Made by a program: the position numbers and the translations under genes. A stretch of DNA of 64,000 bases from AC-32 sp963728765 (lineage in GTDB: Bacteria; Actinomycetota; Thermoleophilia; Gaiellales; Gaiellaceae). This document shows, piece by piece, positions 57,264 through 64,000 of this stretch. The number at the start of each line of letters is the position of its first letter. Within the stretch, counting starts at the first letter, position 1. Below the pieces are notes generated by a model. The model was not told the origin of the DNA. It saw only the letters and a program-made list of their open reading frames with translations, and ran no database searches. The DNA lies in assembly GCA_963728765.1 (NCBI GenBank), contig CAVSKX010000004.1:682001-746000 (forward strand), given 5' to 3'.

Positions 57264-58121
57264 CTAGCGCGTGAAGGTCCAGAGGTCGGAATCGGCCACC
57301 GCTCGGTAGCCGATCCGCTGGTAGACGCTGTTCGACGTCGGGTTCGCGAGGTCGGTGTAGAGGAAGCAGAAATGCCGTCCCGAGTCGAGCAGCCGTTGCG
57401 TCAGCGCCGCGGTGACCGCACTCGCGTACCCACGGCCGCGCAGGTCCGGCGGCGTGTAGACGGGCCCGACGCGGATGCCGTTCGGCGTTCGCCCGCCGAA
57501 CCCGGCCATCGAAACGGGGCGCTCGTCCTCCCAGACGACGAGGCCCGCCTCCGGGTCCTCCTCGCGGCGGTCGACGAACTCGGCGCCCGACTCCGGATGA
57601 GCGGCTTCCTCGGGCATCGCCTCGGCGACGAACTCGTCCATCCAGCGGATCGCGAGCTCCCGGTCGTCGGCGGGCTCGTAGTCGCGCAGCGCGCCCGTCG
57701 TGGGTAGAGGCTCGTCGACGTGGTCTGCGGCGAAGATCCGCTGAGCGATCTCGAGCCGCGGCGTCGCGCCGGTGGCCGCGCGCCACGCGTTCGCGAATTG
57801 CGCCACGCGCGCCTTCGGCCCGATCACGCCCGGGAGGGCGTCGAACACCTCGCTTGCGTCCTCGACGAAGAGGCCCACCGCAGCGTCCTCGTCGATCTCC
57901 GAGAGGATGAGGTTGTGCGGCGGGGTCCGCATCGTCGCGCCGACGACCCGGTCTTCGTCTTCCGCCACCGCGAAGTAGGGCGGCTCGCCGTACATCAGCG
58001 GGTCGCGATCGAGCCGCGAGCTGAGCCCGAGGATCAGGTTGTGCTCTGCCTCGCGACCGCCGAGGAAGTCGCCCGCCACGGCGAGGAAGCTCTCGGCATC
58101 GCCGTGGCGGGTGAGCTCCAC
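57264..58121 (-). CDS. GNAT-family N-acetyltransferase, two-domain
   Basis: 285 residues, GTG start. The N-terminal half is a degenerate GNAT-like domain (YFAVAEDEDRVVGATMRTPP), and the C-terminal half carries the active one: VGPVYTPPDLRGRGYASAVTAAL is the acetyl-CoA loop, then CFLYTDLANPTSNSVYQRIGYRAV. This FR47-type layout is seen in mycothiol-synthase-like and related enzymes; substrate unknown. Starts right after the DUF2277 stop. Confidence 0.88.
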   Translation of the reverse strand: MELTRHGDAESFLAVAGDFLGGREAEHNLILGLSSRLDRDPLMYGEPPYFAVAEDEDRVVGATMRTPPHNLILSEIDEDAAVGLFVEDASEVFDALPGVIGPKARVAQFANAWRAATGATPRLEIAQRIFAADHVDEPLPTTGALRDYEPADDRELAIRWMDEFVAEAMPEEAAHPESGAEFVDRREEDPEAGLVVWEDERPVSMAGFGGRTPNGIRVGPVYTPPDLRGRGYASAVTAALTQRLLDSGRHFCFLYTDLANPTSNSVYQRIGYRAVADSDLWTFTR

Positions 58122-58394
58122 CTAGGCCGTTGCGAAGCGCTTGGCGGCGCGCTCGCGCTTGCGCTGGGCCTCGACCTCGCGGTCCCTCGGCGGCGCGTTC
58201 GTCACGAGCCCGTCGACGAGGCGGGCCGTCGCGGCCGTGACCTCGTCCACGGCACGCTCGAAGGCCGCCTCGTTCGCGCGGGACGGCTTGGTGAAGCCGC
58301 TGATCTTGCGCACGTACTGCAGCGCGGCGTCCCGCACCTCGTCCTCGGTCGCGGGAGGCTCGAAGTTGAAGAGCGTATGGATGTTCCGGCACAT
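58122..58394 (-). CDS. DUF2277 protein
   Basis: 90 residues: MCRNIHTLFNFEPPATEDEV, ALQYVRKISGFTKPSRANEAAF and VDEVTAATARLVDGLVTNAPPRDREVEA-type blocks, the complete DUF2277 pattern with its starting MCRNI. A small helical protein of unknown function, widespread in actinobacteria and proteobacteria. Its stop abuts the acetyltransferase GTG, so they are one operon. Confidence 0.92.
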   Translation of the reverse strand: MCRNIHTLFNFEPPATEDEVRDAALQYVRKISGFTKPSRANEAAFERAVDEVTAATARLVDGLVTNAPPRDREVEAQRKRERAAKRFATA

Positions 58395-58448
58395 GCCGCG
58401 ATCCTACGTGCTCGACTTAACCTCGCCGCAACAGAGGATCCCGCTAGC

Positions 58449-59387
58449 GTGGCGGACGTGGAGTCGGGCCGGAACAACGGCGACGGGATCACGCTCCGGG
58501 GGCTGAGGAAGACGTACCGGTCGCAGGGTGGGCCAGTGGAAGCCGTGCGCGACGTCAACGCTCATGTTCAGGTCGGCGAGCTGGTCGCGCTGCTCGGTCC
58601 CAACGGCGCAGGCAAGTCGACGACGGTCGACATGCTGCTCGGCCTGCAGGAGCCGGACGACGGCTCCGTGGACGTCTTCGGTGGACCGCCACAGCGCGCG
58701 GTCGTCGCGGGCCGAATCGGGGCGATGCTGCAGGGCGGAGGCGTTCTCCGCGACCTGACCGTGCGCGAGATCCTGGCGATGATGGCCGCGCTCTACCCCG
58801 CTCCCCTCGACGTCGACGAGACCCTGCGGCTGGCTCGGCTGGACGAGCTCACCGACCGCCGCACGGAACGGCTGAGCGGAGGCGAGACGCAGCGGCTGCG
58901 GTTCGCAGTCGCGCTCGTGAGCGATCCCGACCTGCTGGTGCTCGACGAGCCGACCGTCGGCATGGACGTCGAGTCGCGACACGCGTTCTGGACGACCGTG
59001 CGCGAGCTCTCGGGAGCCGGAAAGACGTTTCTCTTCGCCACGCACTACCTCGAGGAGGCGGACGAGTACGCCGACCGCGTGCTGCTGATGGCACACGGGC
59101 GGATCGTCGCGGACGGGCCGCCTCACGAGATCAAGGCCATCGTGGGCGCGCGCACGATCCGTGCGACGCTCCCCGGCGTCCCGGCGGAGAGGCTCGCCGG
59201 CCTTCCCGGAGTGACGAGGGCGGAGCGTCGCGGCGACACCATCGTGCTCGCCTGCTCCGACTCGGACGCCGCGCTGCGTGCGCTGCTCGCCACCCAGCCG
59301 CTGGCGCACGACATCGAGGTCCGCGGGGCCGGCCTCGAGGAGGCGTTCCTCCAGCTCACCGGCGTCGAGGAGGAGGTGGCCGCATGA
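58449..59387 (+). CDS. ABC-2 type exporter ATPase (DrrA/CcmA-like)
   Basis: About 312 residues from GTG 58449 (GTG 58458 is an alternative). Walker A LLGPNGAGKSTTVDML, Q loop region GAMLQGGGVLRDLTV, signature LSGGETQRLRFAVAL, Walker B LLVLDEPTVGMDVESR and His switch FATHYLEEADEY. The C-terminal 80 residues are the regulatory tail seen in drug-exporter ATPases. Overlaps the permease gene by four bases. Confidence 0.93.
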   Translation: MADVESGRNNGDGITLRGLRKTYRSQGGPVEAVRDVNAHVQVGELVALLGPNGAGKSTTVDMLLGLQEPDDGSVDVFGGPPQRAVVAGRIGAMLQGGGVLRDLTVREILAMMAALYPAPLDVDETLRLARLDELTDRRTERLSGGETQRLRFAVALVSDPDLLVLDEPTVGMDVESRHAFWTTVRELSGAGKTFLFATHYLEEADEYADRVLLMAHGRIVADGPPHEIKAIVGARTIRATLPGVPAERLAGLPGVTRAERRGDTIVLACSDSDAALRALLATQPLAHDIEVRGAGLEEAFLQLTGVEEEVAA

Positions 59388-60121
59388 GCCACACGGTCGA
59401 ATATGCGCGCTACGAGCTCCGGCGCACCTTCCGCAACCGCCGCCTCTACATTCTCTCGTTCGCCTTCCCGCTCGCCCTCTACTACGCGATCGCTGCTCCC
59501 AACCGCGGCGAGCACAGCATCGGCGGGACGGGAATCGCGGCTCCCGTCTACTTCATGGTCGGCCTGACGGCGTTCGGAGCCATGAACGCGGTCGTCGGCT
59601 GCGGCGCGCGGATCGCGGCCGAGCGAGCCGTCGGGTGGAACCGGCAGCTCCGCTTGACGCCGCTCCCGACACGCACGTACTTCCGGGTCAAGGTGCTCAC
59701 GGCGTACGTGATGGCCCTTGCCACGATCGCGCTGCTGTACGCGGCGGGTGCCACACTCGGCGTTCGTCTCGCCGCAGGCGACTGGCTGCGGATGACCGCC
59801 TTGATCCTGATCGGCCTAGCACCGTTCGCGGCGATCGGGATCCTGTTCGGGCACCTGATGACGCCGGATTCCATCGGGCCGGCGATCGGCGGGACGGTTG
59901 CCTTCTTCGCGCTGCTCGGCGGGGTCTGGTTCCCGGTTACCCACGGGGCGATGCACAAGGTCGCCGAAGCGCTCCCGTCCTACTGGCTCGTGCAGGCGGA
60001 CCGCGTCGGGCTCGGAGGGGCGGGCTGGGGCACCAAGGGGTGGGTGGTCGTCGCGGTGTGGACGGTCGCCTGCGCCGTGCTGGCCCGCCGCGCGTACGAG
60101 CGCGACACGAAGCGGGTGTAG
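59384..60121 (+). CDS. ABC-2 type exporter permease
   Basis: 245 residues, six membrane helices: RRLYILSFAFPLALYYAI, YFMVGLTAFGAMNAVV, VKVLTAYVMALATIALLYAAG and VAFFALLGGVWFP. The short amphipathic start (RYELRRTFRNRR) and ERAVGWNRQLRLTPLPTRTYF are typical of ABC-2 permeases. Works with the upstream ATPase; substrate unknown. Beyond its TAG the same frame stays open to about 60250 (WEQLRAGCDAWLEGV) but has no start and looks like leftover sequence. Confidence 0.9.
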   Translation: MSHTVEYARYELRRTFRNRRLYILSFAFPLALYYAIAAPNRGEHSIGGTGIAAPVYFMVGLTAFGAMNAVVGCGARIAAERAVGWNRQLRLTPLPTRTYFRVKVLTAYVMALATIALLYAAGATLGVRLAAGDWLRMTALILIGLAPFAAIGILFGHLMTPDSIGPAIGGTVAFFALLGGVWFPVTHGAMHKVAEALPSYWLVQADRVGLGGAGWGTKGWVVVAVWTVACAVLARRAYERDTKRV

Positions 60122-60223
60122 GCATGGGAGCAACTGCGGGCGGGCTGTGACGCCTGGCTCGAGGGCGTGCGGGAGTCGTGGGTCACGCTCCTGCTGCCGA
60201 CGCACGGCGATCCGTCGAACCCG

Positions 60224-60346
60224 GTGTCAGACACGCAAACGAATTCGTGACGCCTTCGTCACGAAGGTGTGACTTGTCCTGCTAATGGGCCCCCAGGCGG
60301 CTGTCAGACACCGTCACACAACAGGCACAAATCCGGTGTCTGACAC
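60224..60346. repeat. Three GTGTCAGACAC palindromic sites upstream of the C39-like peptidase gene
   Basis: GTGTCAGACAC at 60224-60234, CTGTCAGACAC at 60301-60311 (one mismatch) and GTGTCTGACAC at 60336-60346, the last being the reverse complement of the first. The two exact sites share a leading CCG. Each is palindromic around a central base. They fall in the intergenic region, where a regulator or a dispersed repeat family could be involved. Confidence 0.6.
60244..60265 (+). terminator. Perfect hairpin after the ABC-2 operon
   Basis: TTCGTGACG, loop CCTT, CGTCACGAA: a nine-pair stem with a four-base loop, 122 bases downstream of the permease stop. No U-run follows. A further inverted repeat CGGGTTT...AAACCCG (60346-60371) covers the likely promoter (TTACCA-N17-TAGGAT) of the next gene. 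Confidence 0.5.
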
Positions 60347-60385
60347 GGGTTTACCAATGTCGAGAAACCCGTTTAGGATCGCACC

Positions 60386-61669
60386 ATGATCAAACGAACG
60401 CTTCTCACAGTCGTCGCGGCCGCCGGGCTTGCTCTTGCTGCAAGCGCTCCGGCACTCGCCGCGCAGCCGTACCCGATCAACTTCACGAACTTCCCGCTGG
60501 GGTCATATGCGTCGATTTCCGGAGTGACGGAATCGGGCGGCACTGTGACCCTTGCGCCGACCGGGCTCGGCAGCTTCACCTACACCGACCCGTTCGCCAA
60601 CTACTCCAACGATGGAGCGAACGGCTCGGGCGCGTACCAGTCCGGCACCTGGACGTCACCGGACTACAGCACCTCGTTCGGCTTCAACGAGCTCGTCGCC
60701 TCGTGGAACGCCACCACGCCCAACGGCACGTGGATCCAGGTCGAGATGCAGCCGAGGATGCTCGACGGCCACTGGGCGAAGTCGTACATCCTCGGCCGCT
60801 GGTCGTCGAGCGACAGCGATTTCCACCGCACGTCGGTCGGCGGTCAGGGCGACGCGGACGGCTTCGTCTCGATCGACACGTGGTTCGCCAAGGACCACCC
60901 GGCGGTGGCCTACCGGCTGAAGGTGACGCTCTTCCGCCGCGCCGGGTCGAGCGCGACGCCGGCGCTCACGCGGCTGAACGCGGTCGCGATGAACCTGACG
61001 AACCAGAAGATGAAGTTCCCCAGCGCGACCACGATGACGTCGCAAAAGGACCTCGTCCTGCCGCAGTACTCGCAGGAGATCCACCACGGTGACTTCCCGC
61101 AGTACGACAACGGCGGCGAGGCGTGGTGCAGCCCGACATCGACGTCGATGGTCGTCTCCTACTGGGGCTCGAGCTTCATGCCGACACCTACTGAGTACCA
61201 GTGGGTCACCGACGCGCTCGGTGCGTCTCACGCAGATCCGTGGGTCGACTACACGGCCCGGGCGGTCTACGACTACCACTACAACGGCGCCGGCAACTGG
61301 CCGTTCAACGCCGCGTACGCGGCCTCGCGGGGCCTCGTCGCGGACGTGACGGCGCTGCACAACCTGAACGAAGCAGAGCCGTACATCAACGCGGGTGTCC
61401 CGCTCGTCGCCTCGGTCGCGTGGGAGTCGAACAAGCTCGACGGCGGGATCAAGAGCACGAACGGCCACCTGATGGTGATCGGCGGCTTCACCGCGAACGG
61501 CAACGTGATCGCCTACGACCCGGCCTCCGACACGGATGCGCTGGTCAGGCACGTCTACGACCGCCAGCAGTTCGAGCGGGCGTGGATCCCCGCCAGCGGC
61601 GGCATCGTGTACGTCATCCGCACCGCGGCGACGAACATCGACTCGCTGCTGACCGCAAACAACTCCTAG
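60386..61669 (+). CDS. Secreted C39-like peptidase
   Basis: 427 residues with a signal peptide (LLTVVAAAGLALAASAPALAA). An N-terminal beta-rich region of about 200 residues (SYASISGVTESGGTVTLAP, SPDYSTSFGFNELVASWNA) precedes a peptidase C39-like domain with Cys in GGEAWCSPTSTSMVVSYWG, His in TNGHLMVIGGF and Asp in IAYDPASDTD. This is the stand-alone PF13529 type, not a bacteriocin exporter. ATG 60386 is about seven bases from the predicted -10 box, so the transcript may be almost leaderless. Confidence 0.88.
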   Translation: MIKRTLLTVVAAAGLALAASAPALAAQPYPINFTNFPLGSYASISGVTESGGTVTLAPTGLGSFTYTDPFANYSNDGANGSGAYQSGTWTSPDYSTSFGFNELVASWNATTPNGTWIQVEMQPRMLDGHWAKSYILGRWSSSDSDFHRTSVGGQGDADGFVSIDTWFAKDHPAVAYRLKVTLFRRAGSSATPALTRLNAVAMNLTNQKMKFPSATTMTSQKDLVLPQYSQEIHHGDFPQYDNGGEAWCSPTSTSMVVSYWGSSFMPTPTEYQWVTDALGASHADPWVDYTARAVYDYHYNGAGNWPFNAAYAASRGLVADVTALHNLNEAEPYINAGVPLVASVAWESNKLDGGIKSTNGHLMVIGGFTANGNVIAYDPASDTDALVRHVYDRQQFERAWIPASGGIVYVIRTAATNIDSLLTANNS

Positions 61670-61681
61670 ACATCGACGCAA

Positions 61682-61710
61682 GAAGGGCGCGGAGCCGCAC
61701 CGCGCCCTTC
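61682..61710. terminator. Strong hairpin between convergent genes
   Basis: GAAGGGCGCGG, loop AGCCGCA, CCGCGCCCTTC: eleven perfect pairs, 12 bases after the peptidase stop and 28 bases beyond the ICL-like gene's stop on the other strand. A bidirectional terminator. Confidence 0.8.
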
Positions 61711-61738
61711 TCGATCCTGTGCGAAAGGAGCTCGATGC

Positions 61739-62539
61739 TCAGGTGCCGAGCCACTCGTCGAGCGGCACGCGGGCGGCCAGCGCAGAGAGGTCGCCGCGGT
61801 CGCGGATGGCCGTCGCCGCGTCGGCGAGCGCCTTCGCCGCCACCCACGTGAGCGCGCCGCCGACGCTGACGCGCTGCGCGCCCGCCTCGGCGATCTCCTC
61901 GAACGAGAGCGTCGGCACCGCGAGCACGTTGACCGGTCTCGAGACCGCGTTACACACCGTGCGAATCTCCTCGACCGTCCGCAGACCGGGCGCATAGAGC
62001 ACGTCTGCCCCCGCAGCCTCGTAGGCCCGGAGCCGTCCGATCGTGTCGTCGAGGTCGGGGTTGCCGCGGATGTGGTTCTCGGCGCGCCCGACCAGCATGA
62101 ACGGGAAGTCGAGCCTCGCCACGGCCTCCGCCGCCGCCGCCACGCGCCCGGCCGCATGCTCGCGCTCGTAGATCTGCCCGCCACGGTCGTAGTCCTCGAT
62201 CGAGCCGCCGACGGCGCCGGCCCCGGCAACTCGCACGACCGCGCGGGCGGCGTCCTCCGGCTCCGGGCCGAAGCCGTCCTCGAGGTCGACCGAGACCGGC
62301 AGCCCGGTGGCGGCGTCGAGTGCCGAGACGTGTGCGACGACCTCGTCGAGCGTGACACCGCCGTCGAGCCGGCCGAGCGCGAAGGCGAACCCCGAGCTGG
62401 TCGTCGCGAGGGCAGGGAAGCCGAGCGCCTCTAGCACCCGCGCCGAGCCCGCGTCCCACGGGTTGGGGATCACGAACGGCTTGCCCTCGTGGAGCGCCTT
62501 GAACGCCTCCGCCTTCCGATGCTGCCGCTCGCTCGCCAT
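61739..62539 (-). CDS. Isocitrate lyase/PEP mutase superfamily protein
   Basis: About 266 residues from ATG 62539 (MASERQHRKAEAFKALHEG); the frame continues 13 codons upstream but overlaps a divergent gene's leader. FVIPNPWDAGSARVLEALGF, ALATTSSGFAFALGRLDGG, PVSVDLEDGFGPEPED and GSIEDYDRGGQIYERE are the superfamily blocks, with the metal-binding D/E in DLEDGFG. The usual catalytic KxCG Cys loop is not present, so it is likelier a PEP-mutase/oxaloacetate-hydrolase-like enzyme than isocitrate lyase. Confidence 0.88.
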   Translation of the reverse strand: MASERQHRKAEAFKALHEGKPFVIPNPWDAGSARVLEALGFPALATTSSGFAFALGRLDGGVTLDEVVAHVSALDAATGLPVSVDLEDGFGPEPEDAARAVVRVAGAGAVGGSIEDYDRGGQIYEREHAAGRVAAAAEAVARLDFPFMLVGRAENHIRGNPDLDDTIGRLRAYEAAGADVLYAPGLRTVEEIRTVCNAVSRPVNVLAVPTLSFEEIAEAGAQRVSVGGALTWVAAKALADAATAIRDRGDLSALAARVPLDEWLGT

Positions 62540-62559
62540 CAGCACGGCAGCATTACGGC

Positions 62560-63132
62560 GTGCAGGCTGCGCCGTCAACGCCGACTCGGCCGCGCGCCGT
62601 CATCCTCGTCGAGGGGACGAGCGACGCGGTGGCCGTCGAGACGCTCGCCGAGCGGCGCGAGCGGAACCTCGAGTCTGAAGGGATCGTCATCGTGCCGATC
62701 GGCGGGGCGCAGGCGATCGGCCGCTTCCTCGGCCTCTACGGCGCCGACGTCAAGCTCGCCGGGCTCTGCGACGCCGCCGAGGAGCCGGAGTTCCGCCGCG
62801 CGCTCGAACGGGCCGGGTTCGGCGACGACCTCACGCGCGACGCGCTCGAGCGGCTCGGCTTCTTCACCTGCGATCCCGACCTCGAGGCCGAGCTCATCCG
62901 CGCGATCGGCGCCGATGCGGTGCTGGAGGTCGCGGAGGCCCACGGCGACCTCGTGTCCTTCCGCACGCTGCAGAAGCAGCCGGCCTGGCGTGGACAGCCG
63001 GTCGACGAGCAGCTGCGCCGGTTCATGGGCAGCGGCGGCAGCCGCAAGATCCGCTACGCCCGCTACCTCGTCGAGGCGCTGGACCTCGGGGCCGCGCCGC
63101 GCCCGCTCGACGGCGTCCTCGCCGCCGTCTGA
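62560..63132 (+). CDS. Stand-alone TOPRIM domain protein, OLD-like
   Basis: 190 residues, GTG start. AVILVEGTSDAVAVETLAER supplies the conserved Glu of TOPRIM, and KLAGLCDAAEEPEFRRAL the Asp motif (usually DxD; here D-A-A). FFTCDPDLEAELIRAIG and a C-terminal helix tract follow, as in the TOPRIM half of OLD-family nucleases. No ABC ATPase domain is present, so it is a solo TOPRIM. Could act in DNA repair or defence; the missing second Asp makes nuclease activity uncertain. Confidence 0.75.
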   Translation: MQAAPSTPTRPRAVILVEGTSDAVAVETLAERRERNLESEGIVIVPIGGAQAIGRFLGLYGADVKLAGLCDAAEEPEFRRALERAGFGDDLTRDALERLGFFTCDPDLEAELIRAIGADAVLEVAEAHGDLVSFRTLQKQPAWRGQPVDEQLRRFMGSGGSRKIRYARYLVEALDLGAAPRPLDGVLAAV

Positions 63133-63487
63133 TCAGCGGCGCGTGCCGACCACGAGCAGGTACTCGCGCGTGTGCAGGATCTCGCCGTCCGAGCGATAGT
63201 TCGTCTCGAAGAACTCGACCCAGTCGCGGTGCAGGTCCTCGCGGCGCTCGCCGATCGCCTCCACGAGCGTCTTGGTCGGGCCGTAGCTCGTCGAGAAGAG
63301 CTCCCAGTACTCCTCGCCGGATGAGATTCGCATCGTCGAGACGCGCTCTTCGATCTCGAGCTCGAAGTCGTCGCCCAGCAACTCGCGCACACGCGTCTCG
63401 TCGCCCCACTCGAAGGGGCTGCTCGGAGGCGGCGCCGGCTGGTACGGGGCCATCACCTTGAACATCTTCCCGAGACCGCCCGTAGAC
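63133..63487 (-). pseudogene. Class-I methyltransferase 3' fragment
   Basis: The frame reads GGLGKMFKVMAPYQPAPPP, then LLGDDFELEIEERVSTMRIS, EEYWELFSTSYGPTKTLVEAIG and SDGEILHTREYLLVVGTRR, the C-terminal half of a SAM methyltransferase. The SAM-binding N-terminus is missing: the frame upstream of 63487 is out of phase with an alpha/beta hydrolase fragment. Stop at 63133 abuts the TOPRIM stop. Non-functional. Confidence 0.7.
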
Positions 63488-63640
63488 GCGCTCGACCGTC
63501 GCCGCTGCGAAGACCATCGCGACCATCCCGCCCAACGAGTGCCCGTGGACAACCGGCCGCTCCAGCCCGACGGCCTCGCAGAAGTCTCTGACGCCGTCCG
63601 CGCACGACTCGAATACCAGGCTGCTCGCGCATCGCGCAAC
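63488..63640 (-). pseudogene. Alpha/beta hydrolase internal fragment
   Basis: FESCADGVRDFCEAVGLER, then PVVHGHSLGGMVAMVFAAAT is the nucleophile-elbow region of an alpha/beta hydrolase (GHSLGG). Neither start nor the rest of the enzyme is present: upstream the frame is antisense to the cupin gene, and downstream it fuses out of frame to a methyltransferase 3' end. The result of a deletion joining two genes. Confidence 0.6.
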
Positions 63641-63686
63641 GGGGCAGTACGCGGCTGCCGATTCGCGAGCGTCTAGGCTTTGTCCC

Positions 63687-64000
63687 GTGGCCTTCCGCAC
63701 AGTTCGTCCAGACGAGCTCACCTGGAAGACGCGCCCGCACGAGCCGGATGAGCCGCCACGCCACGTGGCAGAGCTGAGCGACCGCGCCGGCTTCGCGCAC
63801 ACCCGCGCGAACCTGTGGCGGTACGAGCCCGGCTCCAAGGGGCGCCGCCACCGTCACCCGATCCAGGAGGAGACCTTCGTCGTCCTCCGCGGGACGCTCA
63901 CGATGTACGTCGGCGACCCGCCCGAGCGCGTCGAGGTGCCGGAGGGCGGGCTGATCCACGTCGAGCCGGGGACGGTGCTGCAGAACGCCAACCACGGCGA
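63687..64000 (+). CDS. Cupin-domain protein (3' end outside window)
   Basis: GTG 63687 opens a frame to the window end, at least 104 residues. Cupin motif 1 is RYEPGSKGRRHRHPIQEETFVVL with His, His and Glu ligands, followed by TMYVGDPPERVEVPEGGLIH and the start of motif 2 (PGTVLQNANHG). A small metal-binding beta barrel of unknown substrate. No partner gene upstream. Confidence 0.85.
   Translation, partial: MAFRTVRPDELTWKTRPHEPDEPPRHVAELSDRAGFAHTRANLWRYEPGSKGRRHRHPIQEETFVVLRGTLTMYVGDPPERVEVPEGGLIHVEPGTVLQNANHG

Noticed and set aside
55498..58392. 964-codon minus-strand open frame across the P450, phytase-like and GNAT genes
   Set aside because: A GC-frame shadow: Arg/Ala/Pro-rich with no domain, antisense or out of phase with well-supported genes.
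60122..60250. Continuation of the ABC-2 permease frame beyond its stop
   Set aside because: It reads as open sequence in the same frame (WEQLRAGCDAWLEGV) but has no start codon or homology and ends inside the intergenic repeats.
1..64000. CRISPR arrays, integrase, transposase and toxin-antitoxin modules
   Set aside because: No regularly spaced repeats, cas genes, tyrosine or serine recombinases or DDE transposases are visible; the nucleotidyltransferase-like gene at 42114 has no partner.

Overview
The window is GC-rich DNA (roughly 70% by eye) with dense, short-spaced genes, many GTG starts and strong G/C preference at third codon positions. Gene content fits a deep-branching actinobacterium, most likely Thermoleophilia (Gaiella-like or Solirubrobacter-like): a clpS-DUF2017 pair, Rel, YebC-PdxT-RuvCAB in one block, PdxS, a QueF/P450 pair and many small secreted or membrane proteins. 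The lineage is inferred from gene content; there is no rRNA gene to confirm it.

1-11.6 kb is a housekeeping block: rel (3' end outside the window), recJ, a PdxR-like MocR regulator, a beta-propeller protein, an ArsR/SRPBCC pair, ruvB-ruvA-ruvC, yebC and pdxT. 11.7-24.4 kb holds a two-component system, a presenilin-like membrane protein, two GFA-fold proteins (one fused to TPRs), pdxS, a membrane protein/peptidoglycan hydrolase pair that overlaps by one base, a ferritin-like protein and a CNMP/flavoprotein pair. 24.4-33.7 kb holds an MMPL transporter, a CBS protein, a PadR-controlled ABC/FtsX locus reduced to a deletion scar, an HxlR/DUF2000 pair divergent from an L31 gene, an ABC exporter, a frameshifted DUF2269 pair and a plastocyanin-like protein.

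33.7-39.4 kb is the most unusual region. An intact tRNA gene with a CAT anticodon (Ile2 type) lies at 39342-39415, and a partial copy of its 3' half lies in the same orientation at 33710-33744. The roughly 5.6 kb between looks like a decayed integrative element or island. It carries DUF2182/DUF1326, an ABM-fold protein, a propeller, a Kef-type antiporter remnant, an ECF sigma/anti-sigma operon, a truncated glucose dehydrogenase and a secreted PF03640-like protein. Several genes are broken by internal deletion, and no integrase is visible.

39.4-64 kb returns to ordinary chromosome: a RibK-like protein and YjbQ, DUF2017-clpS-phosphoesterase, a primary-type sigma factor, an Rpf-like protein, an MFS exporter, a sulfotransferase, two coupled secreted proteins with 3 and 10 repeat modules, queF overlapping a P450 gene, an ABC-2 exporter, a C39-like secreted peptidase, an ICL/PEP-mutase protein, a TOPRIM-only protein, another two-gene deletion scar at 63.1-63.6 kb and a partial cupin gene.

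Recurring themes are deletion scars that fuse the ends of neighbouring genes (27.7-28.0, 34.6-35.0, 36.6-37.0, 38.4-38.7 and 63.1-63.6 kb), heavy translational coupling by ATGA, TGATG and TAATG overlaps, and short palindromic repeats between genes.
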